Translations under genes and position numbers: made by a program
NCBI RefSeq assembly: GCF_008973665.1
Contig: NZ_WACP01000006.1
Span: forward strand, 186,001-250,000
From: Paenibacillus tengchongensis
GTDB lineage: Bacteria > Bacillota > Bacilli > Paenibacillales > Paenibacillaceae
DNA: 64,000 nucleotides
Direction: 5' to 3'
In this document: in pieces, positions 43,476 to 52,417 of the stretch
Layout: the number at the start of each line of letters is the position of its first letter
Numbering within the stretch: the stretch's first letter is position 1
Notes under the pieces: generated by a model
What the model was told of the DNA's origin: nothing
The model's database searches: none
The model's input: the letters and a program-made list of their open reading frames with translations, nothing else

Positions 43476-44444
43476 TTATGACTTGCGCACTGGCCTGATG
43501 TATTTCCAGAACCGCTCCGGATTATGATAGAAATAAATGATTCTGCCGGGGGAAGCATCAAAGCAGTAACCGGTACCGGCAAAATCAAAAGCCGCCATGG
43601 TCTGCTCCATCTTGTCCTCCACACTGCGATTCTCCTGCTCATAATCGAATGGCCCGTGCTCGAAAACGATATACTCGGCTTCGGGAACATCTATCATAAG
43701 CATTTGAGGTGGCACTTCGCCTTGATACTCAGAAGGAAGTCGTGCACCATAACACTCTGTGCGCGGAATCCCCCAATCGCAGAGTCTGCCGTCCGGGTCA
43801 TTAATGTACGCCATGATCTGACCGCTGCCGGCGTTCGATTCGTTTCCGCCATCATCATCCAATTTGCCAGTGATGCTGTCGAGTAAGCCACAGATGGTTT
43901 CGCAGTCCTGCCCGGGAATAAGGCTTTGTTTTTGCCAGAAATCCCAATATCCGTTACTCTCATAGTTCTTAATGTGCAGAAATTTGTGTGCGGGAATGGT
44001 TACAAAATAAACTTTAACATCCTCTGTAGATTTTATCATACCAATCTCCCCGAATCCGAAGAAGTAGCGGTCGAACGGATTGATTTTGGTACGAAGGACG
44101 ATGGGCAGCGGATTCTTCCGGTATTCACTTGGCGTCACGCCATAGGTTCCCTTGAAAGCTCTGGTGAACGCCTCATGGGATGAGAACCCATAATCAAAAG
44201 CAATATCCAACATGCTTTTTTCACTATCCCGAACTTCTTTAAGCGCAAAGGCTAATCTCCGGTGCCGCAGATAATTCCTGAATTGCATACCCGATATTTC
44301 CTTGAATTTTCGCGTAGTATGGAATTCGGAATACCCTAACTTGCGGGATAGAACCCGCAGCGTTATTGCTTCCCCGTTGCGATGCTTGATACACTCGTCA
44401 ATTTCATCTACGATGATTTGGATTTGCTTGTGCCACTCGTACAT
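43476..44444 (-). CDS. AraC-family regulator with GyrI-like effector domain
   Basis: A 322-residue regulator. The N-terminal AraC HTH pair (about 20-115) has LRVLSRKLGYSEFHTTRKFKEISG and IAFDYGFSSHEAFTRAFKGTYGVTPSEYR. The C-terminal GyrI-like/AraC_E_bind domain (about 140-320) has VPEAEYIVFEHGPFDYEQE. Such proteins (Rob/MarA-like with effector domain) respond to small hydrophobic molecules. The ATG at 44444 is favoured by GGGGTG nine bases upstream, and a GTG at 44456 is the alternative. Confidence 0.88.
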   Translation of the reverse strand: MYEWHKQIQIIVDEIDECIKHRNGEAITLRVLSRKLGYSEFHTTRKFKEISGMQFRNYLRHRRLAFALKEVRDSEKSMLDIAFDYGFSSHEAFTRAFKGTYGVTPSEYRKNPLPIVLRTKINPFDRYFFGFGEIGMIKSTEDVKVYFVTIPAHKFLHIKNYESNGYWDFWQKQSLIPGQDCETICGLLDSITGKLDDDGGNESNAGSGQIMAYINDPDGRLCDWGIPRTECYGARLPSEYQGEVPPQMLMIDVPEAEYIVFEHGPFDYEQENRSVEDKMEQTMAAFDFAGTGYCFDASPGRIIYFYHNPERFWKYIRPVRKS

Positions 44445-44543
44445 TCGTCCGTTCACCCCGTTTCAACCACTCTATAATCAATATAGAGGAATGGAAATTT
44501 TCTGGCTTGATTTTACTTGCGGAAACGAGAGGATATAGTCTCC

Positions 44544-45293
44544 TTAATTATCACTACGATAATAAATCTCCAAAATCTCCTCGATATAATTCATGACCTC
44601 TGTAGTCATTCCATATATAACGGTATCTTGTCCATCTTGAGGTGTGACGTAGCTCCAGAATTTGTCCGCCAGTTCCTCATTTCCATGAAACAGCCGTGAA
44701 CTATAGTGGACAATACGGGCCGCCAGCTCCTGCGAAGCTGCAGAGTCTGGCGGTTCTTGCAACTGCTGCTTCATGTCACGCAGAATATCCGCCCACTCCA
44801 TCACCAGTGGATTGTCAAAATCATTAATCGGCAGCTCCGCCCGCTCGTCTGCGGTGAAATAACGTTCCCGCCTGCCGGTATCCGGTGCCGGAAACTGCTC
44901 CAGCTCACGGATGAAGCCCATCAGCTCCGCAGTATTTAGTTGCCCAGTTGCCCTGATGGCGTATTGTGCCGAGCGGAGCAGATGCTCTACCGTTTGCAGG
45001 TTTTTTTGCTGCTGTCGGACGATGGCTACCTGCTGCTCCAAGGACCGCTCCCAGACTTCAGCGGGGCTTCCGGCTTCGCCGCCGGACTGGCTAAGCATTT
45101 CAGCGATTTCACTTAAGGTGAAGCGCATCTTCTTAAGAACCGTAATCTGCTGCAGCCGGATGATGCTGCTGTCTGCATACAGGCGATAGCCGCTCTCTCC
45201 CCTTGCGGGGTGCAGCAGCCCGAGCTTCTCATAATAATGCAGTGTACGGACAGAGACTCCGGTCTGCTTGGCCAGCTGGCCCACTGTGTACAT
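44544..45293 (-). CDS. MerR-family regulator with TipAS-like ligand domain
   Basis: A 249-residue regulator. The N-terminal MerR winged helix is YTVGQLAKQTGVSVRTLHYYEKLGLL. A coiled-coil dimerisation helix (about 75-115) and a C-terminal TipAS-like helical domain (about 140-245) follow. TipAS domains bind diverse antibiotics. It is adjacent to the CPBP gene (stop TAA then ATG, no gap), so both are expressed from the elongated-spacer promoter at 46192-46223. Autoregulation is likely. Confidence 0.88.
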   Translation of the reverse strand: MYTVGQLAKQTGVSVRTLHYYEKLGLLHPARGESGYRLYADSSIIRLQQITVLKKMRFTLSEIAEMLSQSGGEAGSPAEVWERSLEQQVAIVRQQQKNLQTVEHLLRSAQYAIRATGQLNTAELMGFIRELEQFPAPDTGRRERYFTADERAELPINDFDNPLVMEWADILRDMKQQLQEPPDSAASQELAARIVHYSSRLFHGNEELADKFWSYVTPQDGQDTVIYGMTTEVMNYIEEILEIYYRSDN

Positions 45294-46172
45294 TTAATCC
45301 GCCTCTTTTCCTCTCCGGCTTAGAAGCAACCTTGTTCCGAGCAGGAGCACAATTAGTACACCTGCTGAACCCAGCACAGCCATACCAAATAAAATAAACA
45401 GCCCGCCCGTTCCCGCCTCCTGCTCCGTATAAGTCAGTGCCGCATAGTCTCGCGGAATCACCACAAATCGGGATAGGGTCAGATAGGCTAAATGAAAGCC
45501 TACAGAAGCCCATAACGATCCGGTCAAACTGCGCCATAGCTGCAAGGTCAGCCCGAAGCCGAGCAGAAGTATAACATAGTCTGCTGTTATCGTATTACCG
45601 GCAGGCATCCCCGTTAACTTCTGCAGGAGCAGTACAGTCAACGGTACGAGCACAAACAGGAGCATTTGCCCGAAATAAGCGAGCACAACAGGCAGCCTTA
45701 GCCGTAAGCCGCTGTAAACCAGTCCCCTAAGCGTGAGCTCCTCCGGCAACGCTTCATACAGCAGGGCTATGAACAGATTCATTAGCACTGCCGATATCAG
45801 CTCCGGTGTCCAGTGCCAACCTGTGATTGTTATCCAATCCTTAGAGGCGGCAATCAAGAATCCTGCACCGGTCATAGCCAATGGCAGCCCGAAACCGCAC
45901 AACAAGTGGACCAAGCTTCCCGTCGATACCGGCAATAAATTCAGCCTGACACCGAAGCGGCGCTGAGTCAAGTAAACCAAGGGTACAATTGTTAAGCCTG
46001 TAACCAGGGCCTGGATGAACCGCACGGATTCTTCCGTGCCGCCCGATGTCCGTACCCACTGTCCGATGGCCGAAGCCGCAAATAACCCTAAGGTCATACC
46101 CAGCCAGCCCAGAATAGCGATAGCGCCCCTGTGCGAACGCCCTGCTGACTGATTTCTTGCCAATGGAATCAC
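45294..46172 (-). CDS. CPBP-family intramembrane protease-like protein
   Basis: A 292-residue polytopic membrane protein (about eight helices). The CPBP/Abi motif 1 is EALPEELTLRG (EExxxR), and a later HLAYLTLSR segment may supply the histidine of motif 2. Members cleave membrane-embedded substrates or confer bacteriocin immunity. The start is a GTG at 46172 with GGGAGGG seven bases upstream; the ATG-led longer frame covers the promoter. It is co-transcribed with the TipAS-type MerR gene. Confidence 0.75.
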   Translation of the reverse strand: MIPLARNQSAGRSHRGAIAILGWLGMTLGLFAASAIGQWVRTSGGTEESVRFIQALVTGLTIVPLVYLTQRRFGVRLNLLPVSTGSLVHLLCGFGLPLAMTGAGFLIAASKDWITITGWHWTPELISAVLMNLFIALLYEALPEELTLRGLVYSGLRLRLPVVLAYFGQMLLFVLVPLTVLLLQKLTGMPAGNTITADYVILLLGFGLTLQLWRSLTGSLWASVGFHLAYLTLSRFVVIPRDYAALTYTEQEAGTGGLFILFGMAVLGSAGVLIVLLLGTRLLLSRRGKEAD

Positions 46173-46191
46173 AATACATCCCTCCCTGCTC

Positions 46192-46223
46192 AGTATAAAG
46201 CCTCCCCTATACGTCAGGGTCAA
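46192..46223 (-). promoter_or_regulatory. MerR-type promoter of the CPBP-MerR operon
   Basis: Minus strand TTGACC (46218-46223) and TATACT (46192-46197) are 20 bases apart. The long spacer contains the dyad CCCT-GACGTAT-AGGG, as at promoters activated by MerR/TipA-type regulators. Confidence 0.65.
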
Positions 46224-46281
46224 GATGGATTTACTCTTGTTCTATACTTGGCTATGCTTACTTATAAAGGAGGTTCATTCC

Positions 46282-46767
46282 ATGACAAACACCCCCGGCA
46301 AGAAAAGAACCGACAAGGCTACACGGATCATCCAGGCCACCCCGCAACAAATTTACAAGGCCCTCGTGGACCCGGCAGCTCTGGCTGTGTGGCTTCCACC
46401 CAAGGGAATGAAAGGCGAGATGCTGGAGTTCGACGCCCGGGTTGGCGGATTTTATCGGATGGCTCTGACCTATCTGGAAATGGACGCTTCAACGCAGGGT
46501 AAGACCACGGAGGATACGGATGTTGTTGAGGGCAAATTCCTGGAATTCTCCCCGGATCAACGGGTGGTACAGCTGATTGAATTCGAGTCTGACGACCTTG
46601 CATATGCGGGAGAGATGACGATGACCTGGTCGTTAGCAGCCGTTGCGGAGGGCACTGCTGTTACCATCTTGTGTGAGAATGTGCCTGAAGGAATTCGAAA
46701 GGAAGATCATGACGAAGGCTTGAGGTCGAGTCTGGAGAATCTCTCGGTCTATATCGGAAGCGTCTAG
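46282..46767 (+). CDS. SRPBCC/AHSA1 domain protein
   Basis: A 161-residue START-like (AHSA1) protein: TRIIQATPQQIYKALVDPAALAVWLPPKGM at the N-terminus and GTAVTILCENVPEGIRKEDHDEGLRSSLENLSVYI at the C-terminus. These proteins form a hydrophobic cavity for small ligands. AAAGGAGG precedes the ATG at 46282. It is divergent from the CPBP-MerR operon and ends at a bidirectional terminator. Confidence 0.87.
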   Translation: MTNTPGKKRTDKATRIIQATPQQIYKALVDPAALAVWLPPKGMKGEMLEFDARVGGFYRMALTYLEMDASTQGKTTEDTDVVEGKFLEFSPDQRVVQLIEFESDDLAYAGEMTMTWSLAAVAEGTAVTILCENVPEGIRKEDHDEGLRSSLENLSVYIGSV

Positions 46768-46779
46768 TTCAATAAATTG

Positions 46780-46822
46780 AAGGCAGTCCAGGATGCATGT
46801 TTCCACCTCAGGACTGCCTTTT
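46780..46822. terminator. Bidirectional terminator
   Basis: AAGGCAGTCC...GGACTGCCTTTT, between the converging AHSA1 and DUF2691 genes. Confidence 0.8.
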
Positions 46823-46847
46823 AACAACTTTTCCAAAAAGATTCTAC

Positions 46848-47318
46848 CTACCACACAGACAACCCTGTTCTGGCATCATTATCGTCGGTAACGTACTCTA
46901 CCTTGTTATAACCTTGAGAGATCGCATTGTCATACAAGGCTTTCAGCTTCGCTTGATTCTTGCAATAGATCGTGACATACACACTGTCGGCTAATAACAG
47001 CACAAGCTGGCAGTCACTGCTGACATACTCCTCGTACGTCTCCACATTGACGACCTCTTTATCCTTCGGAAAAGCTTTGAGATCCACAAAGAAAGCATAA
47101 TACTCATGATTCCCTATAATCTCCTTCAGCTCAGCCCCGTCCATCCCAAAGACCTGTTCCGGGAAAAGGGACTGGTCCCCGTTATCCTTACGTTCCACGT
47201 AATAGGCTTCCTCTCCCCCGTTGTACCAATGGTACGCAGCCACATCCACAGGCTTCAGCATGTCCGCCAGAAAATGACCGTCCTGATGGGGAAGCTTAAA
47301 CGTTATGCCCCGCTTCAT
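46848..47318 (-). CDS. DUF2691 family protein
   Basis: A 156-residue soluble protein that opens MKRGITFKLPHQDGHFLADMLKPVDV, the pattern of the Bacillus DUF2691 family, followed by SLFPEQVFGMDG and YCKNQAKLKALYDNA. No catalytic motif is known for this family. AAGAAGGT precedes the ATG. Confidence 0.75.
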   Translation of the reverse strand: MKRGITFKLPHQDGHFLADMLKPVDVAAYHWYNGGEEAYYVERKDNGDQSLFPEQVFGMDGAELKEIIGNHEYYAFFVDLKAFPKDKEVVNVETYEEYVSSDCQLVLLLADSVYVTIYCKNQAKLKALYDNAISQGYNKVEYVTDDNDARTGLSVW

Positions 47319-47389
47319 GATTTTTACCTTCTTTCCTGATTGACTTTATCCTTCGGAAAAAATCCATCTCAATGGCTCGGCTGAACGGC

Positions 47390-47773
47390 CTACGTAACAG
47401 CCACCATCAGACTGCTGATCAGAATCAGCGCAGCTACAGGCGCCCAGATTCTCCGCTCCCATACGCTTCGCGTAATCAGATTCAAGAACGTAGAGAGCGC
47501 GCCAAACCCGACCACAACCCAGATCGCCCAATCCGCAATTTCACGCCATCCGGGCAGAATCATTTCTGCTTTACTCAACACAATAAGCGCAAGCAGCGCT
47601 AGTATTGCGATCTGCATCAGACATGCCCACCGCAGCGGCGCCGGAAATTTCCCGGGGTACTTCCCGCCCATGGCACAGGCTCCCCACGGAGCGCCGAGTG
47701 CCAAGGCGGCTTGAAACATAATGGTTAGCAGGATCAAGATGGTGAATACGATGGCTGGTATGGATACAGTCAT
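47390..47773 (-). CDS. Small four-helix membrane protein
   Basis: A 127-residue protein with four predicted helices, a GAPWGACAMGGKYPGKFP loop after the first, and a basic WERR before the last. This loop pattern recurs in small Bacillales membrane proteins of unknown role. The ATG at 47773 has AAAGGGGATG upstream. It lies 28 bases after the second CPBP gene on the same strand, so the two are probably co-transcribed. Confidence 0.7.
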   Translation of the reverse strand: MTVSIPAIVFTILILLTIMFQAALALGAPWGACAMGGKYPGKFPAPLRWACLMQIAILALLALIVLSKAEMILPGWREIADWAIWVVVGFGALSTFLNLITRSVWERRIWAPVAALILISSLMVAVT

Positions 47774-47801
47774 GAACTCATCCCCTTTCTGGTTATGGCG
47801 G

Positions 47802-48575
47802 CTACTGATGATAGAAATACACAAGATACCCCATCAAGAAGATCACGAAGTCGGAGTAGCTGTGGCAGACCACGGCGGCCAGAATGCTTCGGGTACGCAA
47901 ATAGGTGACGGCATAGAAGATACCCAGCACAAAGGCTGTGATCAGTTGAATGACGTCATACCGCAGGGACAAGGGAGACCACCCAATATGGATGTGCCCG
48001 AGCATGAAATAAACCGCCGACAACAGGATAATCGTATGTATCGCTTTTGAATCCAGTGAAGGGCGCTTATTGAATCCATACATCAACAAGAATTGAATGA
48101 CGAATATCCGGAAGAACGGCTCTTCGCCTAAGCCCGGCAATGTGCCATACACCGCGATGTCCTTAACAGCATAAACAGCATCCCGGCCGGCATATTGCCC
48201 TATGATGGCGTCTGGACCGAGGGTGAAATAAATGAGCATTAAGCATGCCGCCACAATGAATGGGAACAGCACCACAAAATATCGGATGTATTTCCTGCTA
48301 AGCTGCACATTCCACGTGTTAAACCCGGCTTCTCGTAACCCTTGGTGCAGGATGAACCGGATGAGCAGGCAGGTGACCCCGATTTGCAAGAGATACCAGG
48401 AAATGGCCCGGATAAAATCCCCATTGGCATTTAAGGTCCCGGATTGATTCAGCACCCATGTCATGGGGCCGCTCAGATCATATGTAAGGAAGTTATAGAG
48501 GCTCTGCAAAGCAAAGATGATAACGAGCAGGATAACGTTAATTAGAATGAATTTTCCTGCTTTGGCAATAGTCAT
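47802..48575 (-). CDS. CPBP-family intramembrane metalloprotease
   Basis: A 257-residue membrane protein. All CPBP motifs are seen: motif 1 GLGEEPFFRIF (EExxxR), motif 2 YFMLGHIHIGW with histidines, and motif 3 CHSYSDFVIFL. About seven helices. The ATG at 48575 follows AAGAGGT. It is divergent from the MarR gene at 48735 and forms a unit with the small membrane gene downstream. Confidence 0.82.
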   Translation of the reverse strand: MTIAKAGKFILINVILLVIIFALQSLYNFLTYDLSGPMTWVLNQSGTLNANGDFIRAISWYLLQIGVTCLLIRFILHQGLREAGFNTWNVQLSRKYIRYFVVLFPFIVAACLMLIYFTLGPDAIIGQYAGRDAVYAVKDIAVYGTLPGLGEEPFFRIFVIQFLLMYGFNKRPSLDSKAIHTIILLSAVYFMLGHIHIGWSPLSLRYDVIQLITAFVLGIFYAVTYLRTRSILAAVVCHSYSDFVIFLMGYLVYFYHQ

Positions 48576-48734
48576 AGTGTACCTCTTATCTTTTTTAATA
48601 AGCATAGCACTCCCTGCACTTATAGTGCGTTTGACCTGATGTGTGTGTACCCGAGCAGTGTACATTCTTTCCATTGGCTTGGTTCAGGTATAATATATAA
48701 TAATGAACGTTCCAAGCGGGTGGGAGGATAGGCT

Positions 48735-49211
48735 GTGAATAAACAAGACCAGGTCATGACGGAATTCAGGGACGTATTCAACAAGATGCGCTGGCTGAAT
48801 AAAATCAAGATGGAAGTGAGCCTTAAGGGGTATACGCCTACTGAAGTCCATTGCATTGAATATATCGGACGCAATGCAGACTCCAATGTGACGAAGCTTG
48901 CCGAGTCCTTTTATATGACCAAGGGTGCTATCAGTAAATTAACGAAGAAGCTGATCGAGAAGGGGCTAATTGAAAGCTATCAGAAGCCGGACAACAAGAA
49001 GGAAATCTATTTCCGGCTTACGGAGCAAGGAATTGCCGTATTTGACATTCATGATGCGCTGCACAAAGAATTTCAGGAACGGGATAAAGCCGTCTTTGAG
49101 CAGGTGACCGAGGAGCAATATGACAGTATGCTTAGCTTCATTGCTAAATACAGCAGGCACCTGGATGCAGAAATAAAGAAGCAGAACTTAGAGATTGACC
49201 CAGTAGAATAA
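48735..49211 (+). CDS. MarR-family transcriptional regulator
   Basis: A 158-residue winged-helix protein: GYTPTEVHCIEYIGRNADSNVTKLAESFYMTKGAISKLTKKLIEKGLI, with the wing PDNKKEIYFRLTEQG. The start is a GTG after GGGAGGA. It is followed by a terminator and an MFS drug-efflux gene whose promoter carries two identical TTGACA-containing direct repeats, the probable binding sites. A typical repressor-efflux pair. Confidence 0.9.
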   Translation: MNKQDQVMTEFRDVFNKMRWLNKIKMEVSLKGYTPTEVHCIEYIGRNADSNVTKLAESFYMTKGAISKLTKKLIEKGLIESYQKPDNKKEIYFRLTEQGIAVFDIHDALHKEFQERDKAVFEQVTEEQYDSMLSFIAKYSRHLDAEIKKQNLEIDPVE

Positions 49212-49237
49212 GGTTAACAAGGAACATGAAACCGCGT

Positions 49238-49273
49238 GCAGTCTGGCTCTTATGAGAGCAGGCTGCTTTTTTA
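49238..49273 (+). terminator. Terminator after the MarR gene
   Basis: GCAG-CT-GCTCT-TATG-AGAGC-AG-CTGC hairpin followed by six T residues. The downstream MFS gene therefore needs its own promoter. Confidence 0.8.
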
Positions 49274-49285
49274 TTGCATATTTTT

Positions 49286-49335
49286 GTTGACAAGGAAACT
49301 AAATAATGATACTTTTTTTGTTGACAAGGAAACTA
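49286..49335 (+). promoter_or_regulatory. Two identical 16-bp direct repeats in the MFS promoter
   Basis: GTTGACAAGGAAACTA occurs at 49286-49301 and 49320-49335, 34 bases apart (about three helix turns). Each copy contains a TTGACA that could serve as a -35 box. They are a likely MarR binding array controlling the MFS gene. Confidence 0.65.
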
Positions 49336-49361
49336 TAACGACGCCATATGAGGAGACTACT

Positions 49362-50804
49362 ATGTCACAGGACAAAACAAATAAACCAGGATTACCAAAA
49401 GAAATACTCATGGCCGCCTGGGCCATTGCACTGGGAGCCATTGCCCCCATGCTTGACTCCACAATGGTGAACATTGCTATCGACCAGCTAACCAAGGACT
49501 TCAACACGACATTGGCTATCATTCAGTGGTCCATTACAGGTTATATTTTGGCCCTCGCGATTGCTGTTCCCATATCGGGATGGCTCATGAACCAATTTAA
49601 CGGCAAGAAGATCTTTATCGGCGCGGTTATTGCTTTCGGGGTAATCTCGATAGCTGCAGGAATGAGCGGGGATGTGACCAGTTTCATCGTCTTTCGATTA
49701 CTTCAAGGATTTAGCGCGGGGATCATCACTACACTTATGTTTACCCTTTTAGTGAAGACCGCCGGACAAGAAAACCTCGGAAGAGTGATGGCCATTGTCA
49801 GTACACCTATGATTTTTGGCCCTATCTTAGGCCCTGTAATCGGGGGCTTTATCGTACAAGGCGCATCATGGCATTGGATTTTCTATATTAATGTGTTCAT
49901 CGTCTTGATTACTGTGCCGCTTATGATGAGAAGCATTCCAGATTTCAAACCGTTCAACAAAGACAGCAAGCTCGATCTATTCGGGATTGTCAATTTGTCC
50001 TTAATGAGTGCGTCACTGATATACGGAATTACGAAAGCAGCGGACTACGCTTCCTTTAACAACCGCGAAACCATTCTATGGGCAGGTACTGGCCTTGCTT
50101 TAGCCGTAATCTACTTTGTATATAATGCCATCCGAAGCAACCAGACGGTACTTCCGCTCAATTTGTTTGCACACAAGAACTATCTGGCATCCAGCAGCGG
50201 TTTATTTTTAGCCAATGCCGCTATCCTGGGCCCTATGCTTATCCTCCCGTTGTTCTTCCAGAGCATCCTTCATTTCACGGCCATTCAGGCAGCGCTCGCT
50301 TTAATTCCTCAGGGCATAGGCATGCTTGTTACCCGTCCTTTGCTTGGGAGATGGATTGATAAGCTCGGCGTAAAATATGTGGTTATGGCCAGTCTTGCCC
50401 TTTCACTCATAGGTACGATACCGCTGATCTTTATCACCGGTCAAACCAGTATGATTTGGATTTCCGTGGTTCTGTTTATCCGGGGTACCAGTGTCGGAGG
50501 CATCAGCATTCCGTTGACGAGTGGCGCTTATTCCGGCCTGGACAGCAAGCAGCTTCCCGAAGCCGGGGTTGGTATTACGATTGTCGAGAACCTTGGTTCA
50601 AGCTTTGGTTCGGCTGTTATCGCAACCGTTGTCGCCGCCTATATCCATGGTTTGCAGCCTACGGTGGCTCTTAATTTGAAAGGTTACCATGCCGGATTCC
50701 TGGTTTCTGCCGTTGTCCTTGCGCTAATCTTTGTCCCCAGTCTGTTCCTCACGCAAAAAAAGAACGCTAATAGCGGGCCTGCGGCGGATACAAGCAGCCT
50801 TTAG
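49362..50804 (+). CDS. DHA2-family (EmrB/QacA) MFS multidrug transporter
   Basis: A 480-residue transporter with 14 predicted helices. Signatures are LDSTMVNIAIDQL (DHA2 motif D1), ITGYILALAIAVPISGWLMNQF and the motif C-like PILGPVIGGFIV. AGGAG is 7 bases before the ATG at 49362. Exports drugs or other amphiphiles by proton antiport (family knowledge). It is under the MarR regulator immediately upstream. Confidence 0.92.
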   Translation: MSQDKTNKPGLPKEILMAAWAIALGAIAPMLDSTMVNIAIDQLTKDFNTTLAIIQWSITGYILALAIAVPISGWLMNQFNGKKIFIGAVIAFGVISIAAGMSGDVTSFIVFRLLQGFSAGIITTLMFTLLVKTAGQENLGRVMAIVSTPMIFGPILGPVIGGFIVQGASWHWIFYINVFIVLITVPLMMRSIPDFKPFNKDSKLDLFGIVNLSLMSASLIYGITKAADYASFNNRETILWAGTGLALAVIYFVYNAIRSNQTVLPLNLFAHKNYLASSSGLFLANAAILGPMLILPLFFQSILHFTAIQAALALIPQGIGMLVTRPLLGRWIDKLGVKYVVMASLALSLIGTIPLIFITGQTSMIWISVVLFIRGTSVGGISIPLTSGAYSGLDSKQLPEAGVGITIVENLGSSFGSAVIATVVAAYIHGLQPTVALNLKGYHAGFLVSAVVLALIFVPSLFLTQKKNANSGPAADTSSL

Positions 50805-50843
50805 CTTCAACGGGAAGCAGATGAATTCTGAATGCGTCAGGGG

Positions 50844-51055
50844 TTAATTCATCTGCTTCAGCACCTGCTCCACCTCCGCCAGATTCTCCACAAGGTCAAC
50901 CCGCTGTCTGTCGAGCTCTACCACCTGGCTATCAATCATGCGAACTCTCTCCAGTAACAGCTCACGGGCACTTGCTTTATATTTCGTGTATACCTGGAAA
51001 AGGCAGCCGAAAAAGGGCCGGAATACGCGGTTTCCCCGTGGCCCGGCGCTTGCTC
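50844..51055 (-). pseudogene. C-terminal remnant of a MerR-type regulator
   Basis: The minus strand is open from about 51055 to the stop at 50844. It encodes a heptad-rich helix (KASARELLLERVRMIDSQVV, then LVENLAEVEQVLKQMN) like the C-terminal coiled coil of MerR proteins. No winged helix or start is present, so it is a truncated leftover. Nothing else is seen in 50805-51083. Confidence 0.4.
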
Positions 51056-51083
51056 AGGTAATCCTCATGCATATGCTATTTCA

Positions 51084-51350
51084 TCAGAAGGTCAGACAAA
51101 TACTGTAGTCTTGTTGATAGATACCGAGTCTTCCTCTAAAGCTCAAAAATTCCTTCCAGTTAAACTCCAGTTCCAGAATATCAATAATGATCATTGGCTT
51201 TTCTTCTGCATGGACTGCAGACGCTTTATAGTGAGCGATATAGTGAGTAATGATTTCATCCAGTAGCTTAGCACCGTCACAGTGCTCATCCTCACAAGCC
51301 CGCAGTGTCGTGTAAACTCCTTGCTCGGTACTCTCCCAGTATTTTGGCAT
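51084..51350 (-). CDS. Hypothetical protein downstream of DUF4085 gene
   Basis: An 88-residue acidic protein (MPKYWESTEQGVYTTLR opening; ends YSICLTF). AGAGGTT precedes the ATG at 51350. Alternatively translation starts at the ATGA overlap with the DUF4085 stop (51413), giving 109 residues. No family recognised. It is co-transcribed with the DUF4085 gene. Confidence 0.6.
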   Translation of the reverse strand: MPKYWESTEQGVYTTLRACEDEHCDGAKLLDEIITHYIAHYKASAVHAEEKPMIIIDILELEFNWKEFLSFRGRLGIYQQDYSICLTF

Positions 51351-51409
51351 GTATAACCTCTCATCAGCACTTTGGCAGGTAGATTTCCACAAATATACTA
51401 CTAATTGCA

Positions 51410-52273
51410 TCATTCTTGTTCAATGATAATATCCCTGCATCGTACAATGAATTCAGCCATCTCCTTACCGTCCAAAAGCACATGCGCCTCATACCCGTCA
51501 TCAGTACGATAGAGCTCATTATAAAGCCAAAATTTCCCCACAATGCCTTCGTCCTGCTTGATGATATCCGGTGCTACAAACGTAATCTTATTCAATTGGG
51601 TGAAGCCTCCCTGAGTGTCGAGGCGGATTACAAGGTCATCACCGGAGAGCATTTCCGTCACTGTACAATCGTGAAAATGGAAATGATTACGAAGCTCCTC
51701 GGGCAGCGGTTCTGCCTGCTGTGCCTGACGGTATTCCTGTGAGATCTGATCTGTCTTTCTTACATTCTCGATGCTCAACTCTTTCAACTGGCGCAGCATA
51801 TCTTTCGTGCAGTAGCCCAGCGTAAATACCCGTAAATCCGCAATCTGCTGCAAAATCTCACCCGGCAGCCGCTCAGCGTGTATTTCCAGCCCCCATTCCT
51901 GCCTCTGCTGAAACTCTTGCTTACAGGCGACTTCGTCAAAAGCAGGCCGGGCGTCATATTCGGCAATCCGCTTATGTATCTGCACTTTCTCTTCTTCCGG
52001 CATATGGTATATCAATTTATCCTCATCGGCAATCTCTTCACCGCTGAAGTATTGGTCCACCCGAATCATCTCAGCCCCATCATGCGCCAGCAGGTAACGG
52101 GGGTCCACATCGTACATTTCGCGTTGTTCTTTTAGGAACGCCTTCTCTTTACGTTTATACAGCCGTCTATACAGCGCTTCGTCGTGGACGTCTGCTCCTC
52201 TATGCGCCCGCAAGCCGAATTCCAGGCTCCGCTGCTGGCACAGCTCGTACCACTCTTTGGTCAGATATCTCAC
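51410..52273 (-). CDS. DUF4085 family protein
   Basis: A 287-residue soluble protein that starts RYLTKEWYELCQ, the usual opening of DUF4085 proteins in Bacillales. It has a charged helical N-terminal half (RKEKAFLKEQREMYDVDPR) and a beta-rich C-terminal part (FHFHDCTVTEMLSGDDLVIRL, then VAPDI). The start is a GTG at 52273 with AGGGGGAAG upstream. Function unknown. Confidence 0.75.
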   Translation of the reverse strand: MRYLTKEWYELCQQRSLEFGLRAHRGADVHDEALYRRLYKRKEKAFLKEQREMYDVDPRYLLAHDGAEMIRVDQYFSGEEIADEDKLIYHMPEEEKVQIHKRIAEYDARPAFDEVACKQEFQQRQEWGLEIHAERLPGEILQQIADLRVFTLGYCTKDMLRQLKELSIENVRKTDQISQEYRQAQQAEPLPEELRNHFHFHDCTVTEMLSGDDLVIRLDTQGGFTQLNKITFVAPDIIKQDEGIVGKFWLYNELYRTDDGYEAHVLLDGKEMAEFIVRCRDIIIEQE

Positions 52274-52417
52274 GCACTGCTTCCCCCTAGCCATGTGGAT
52301 AGTCATCTATGTAATTTCAATAATTCCCTTATATCTTCTTCGGTCAAAAAGTCGTCACTAACCGGTTGCCCAACGGACTCAATGAATTTCAGCTTCAGCG
52401 TTCGCTTGGTTAGCCAC

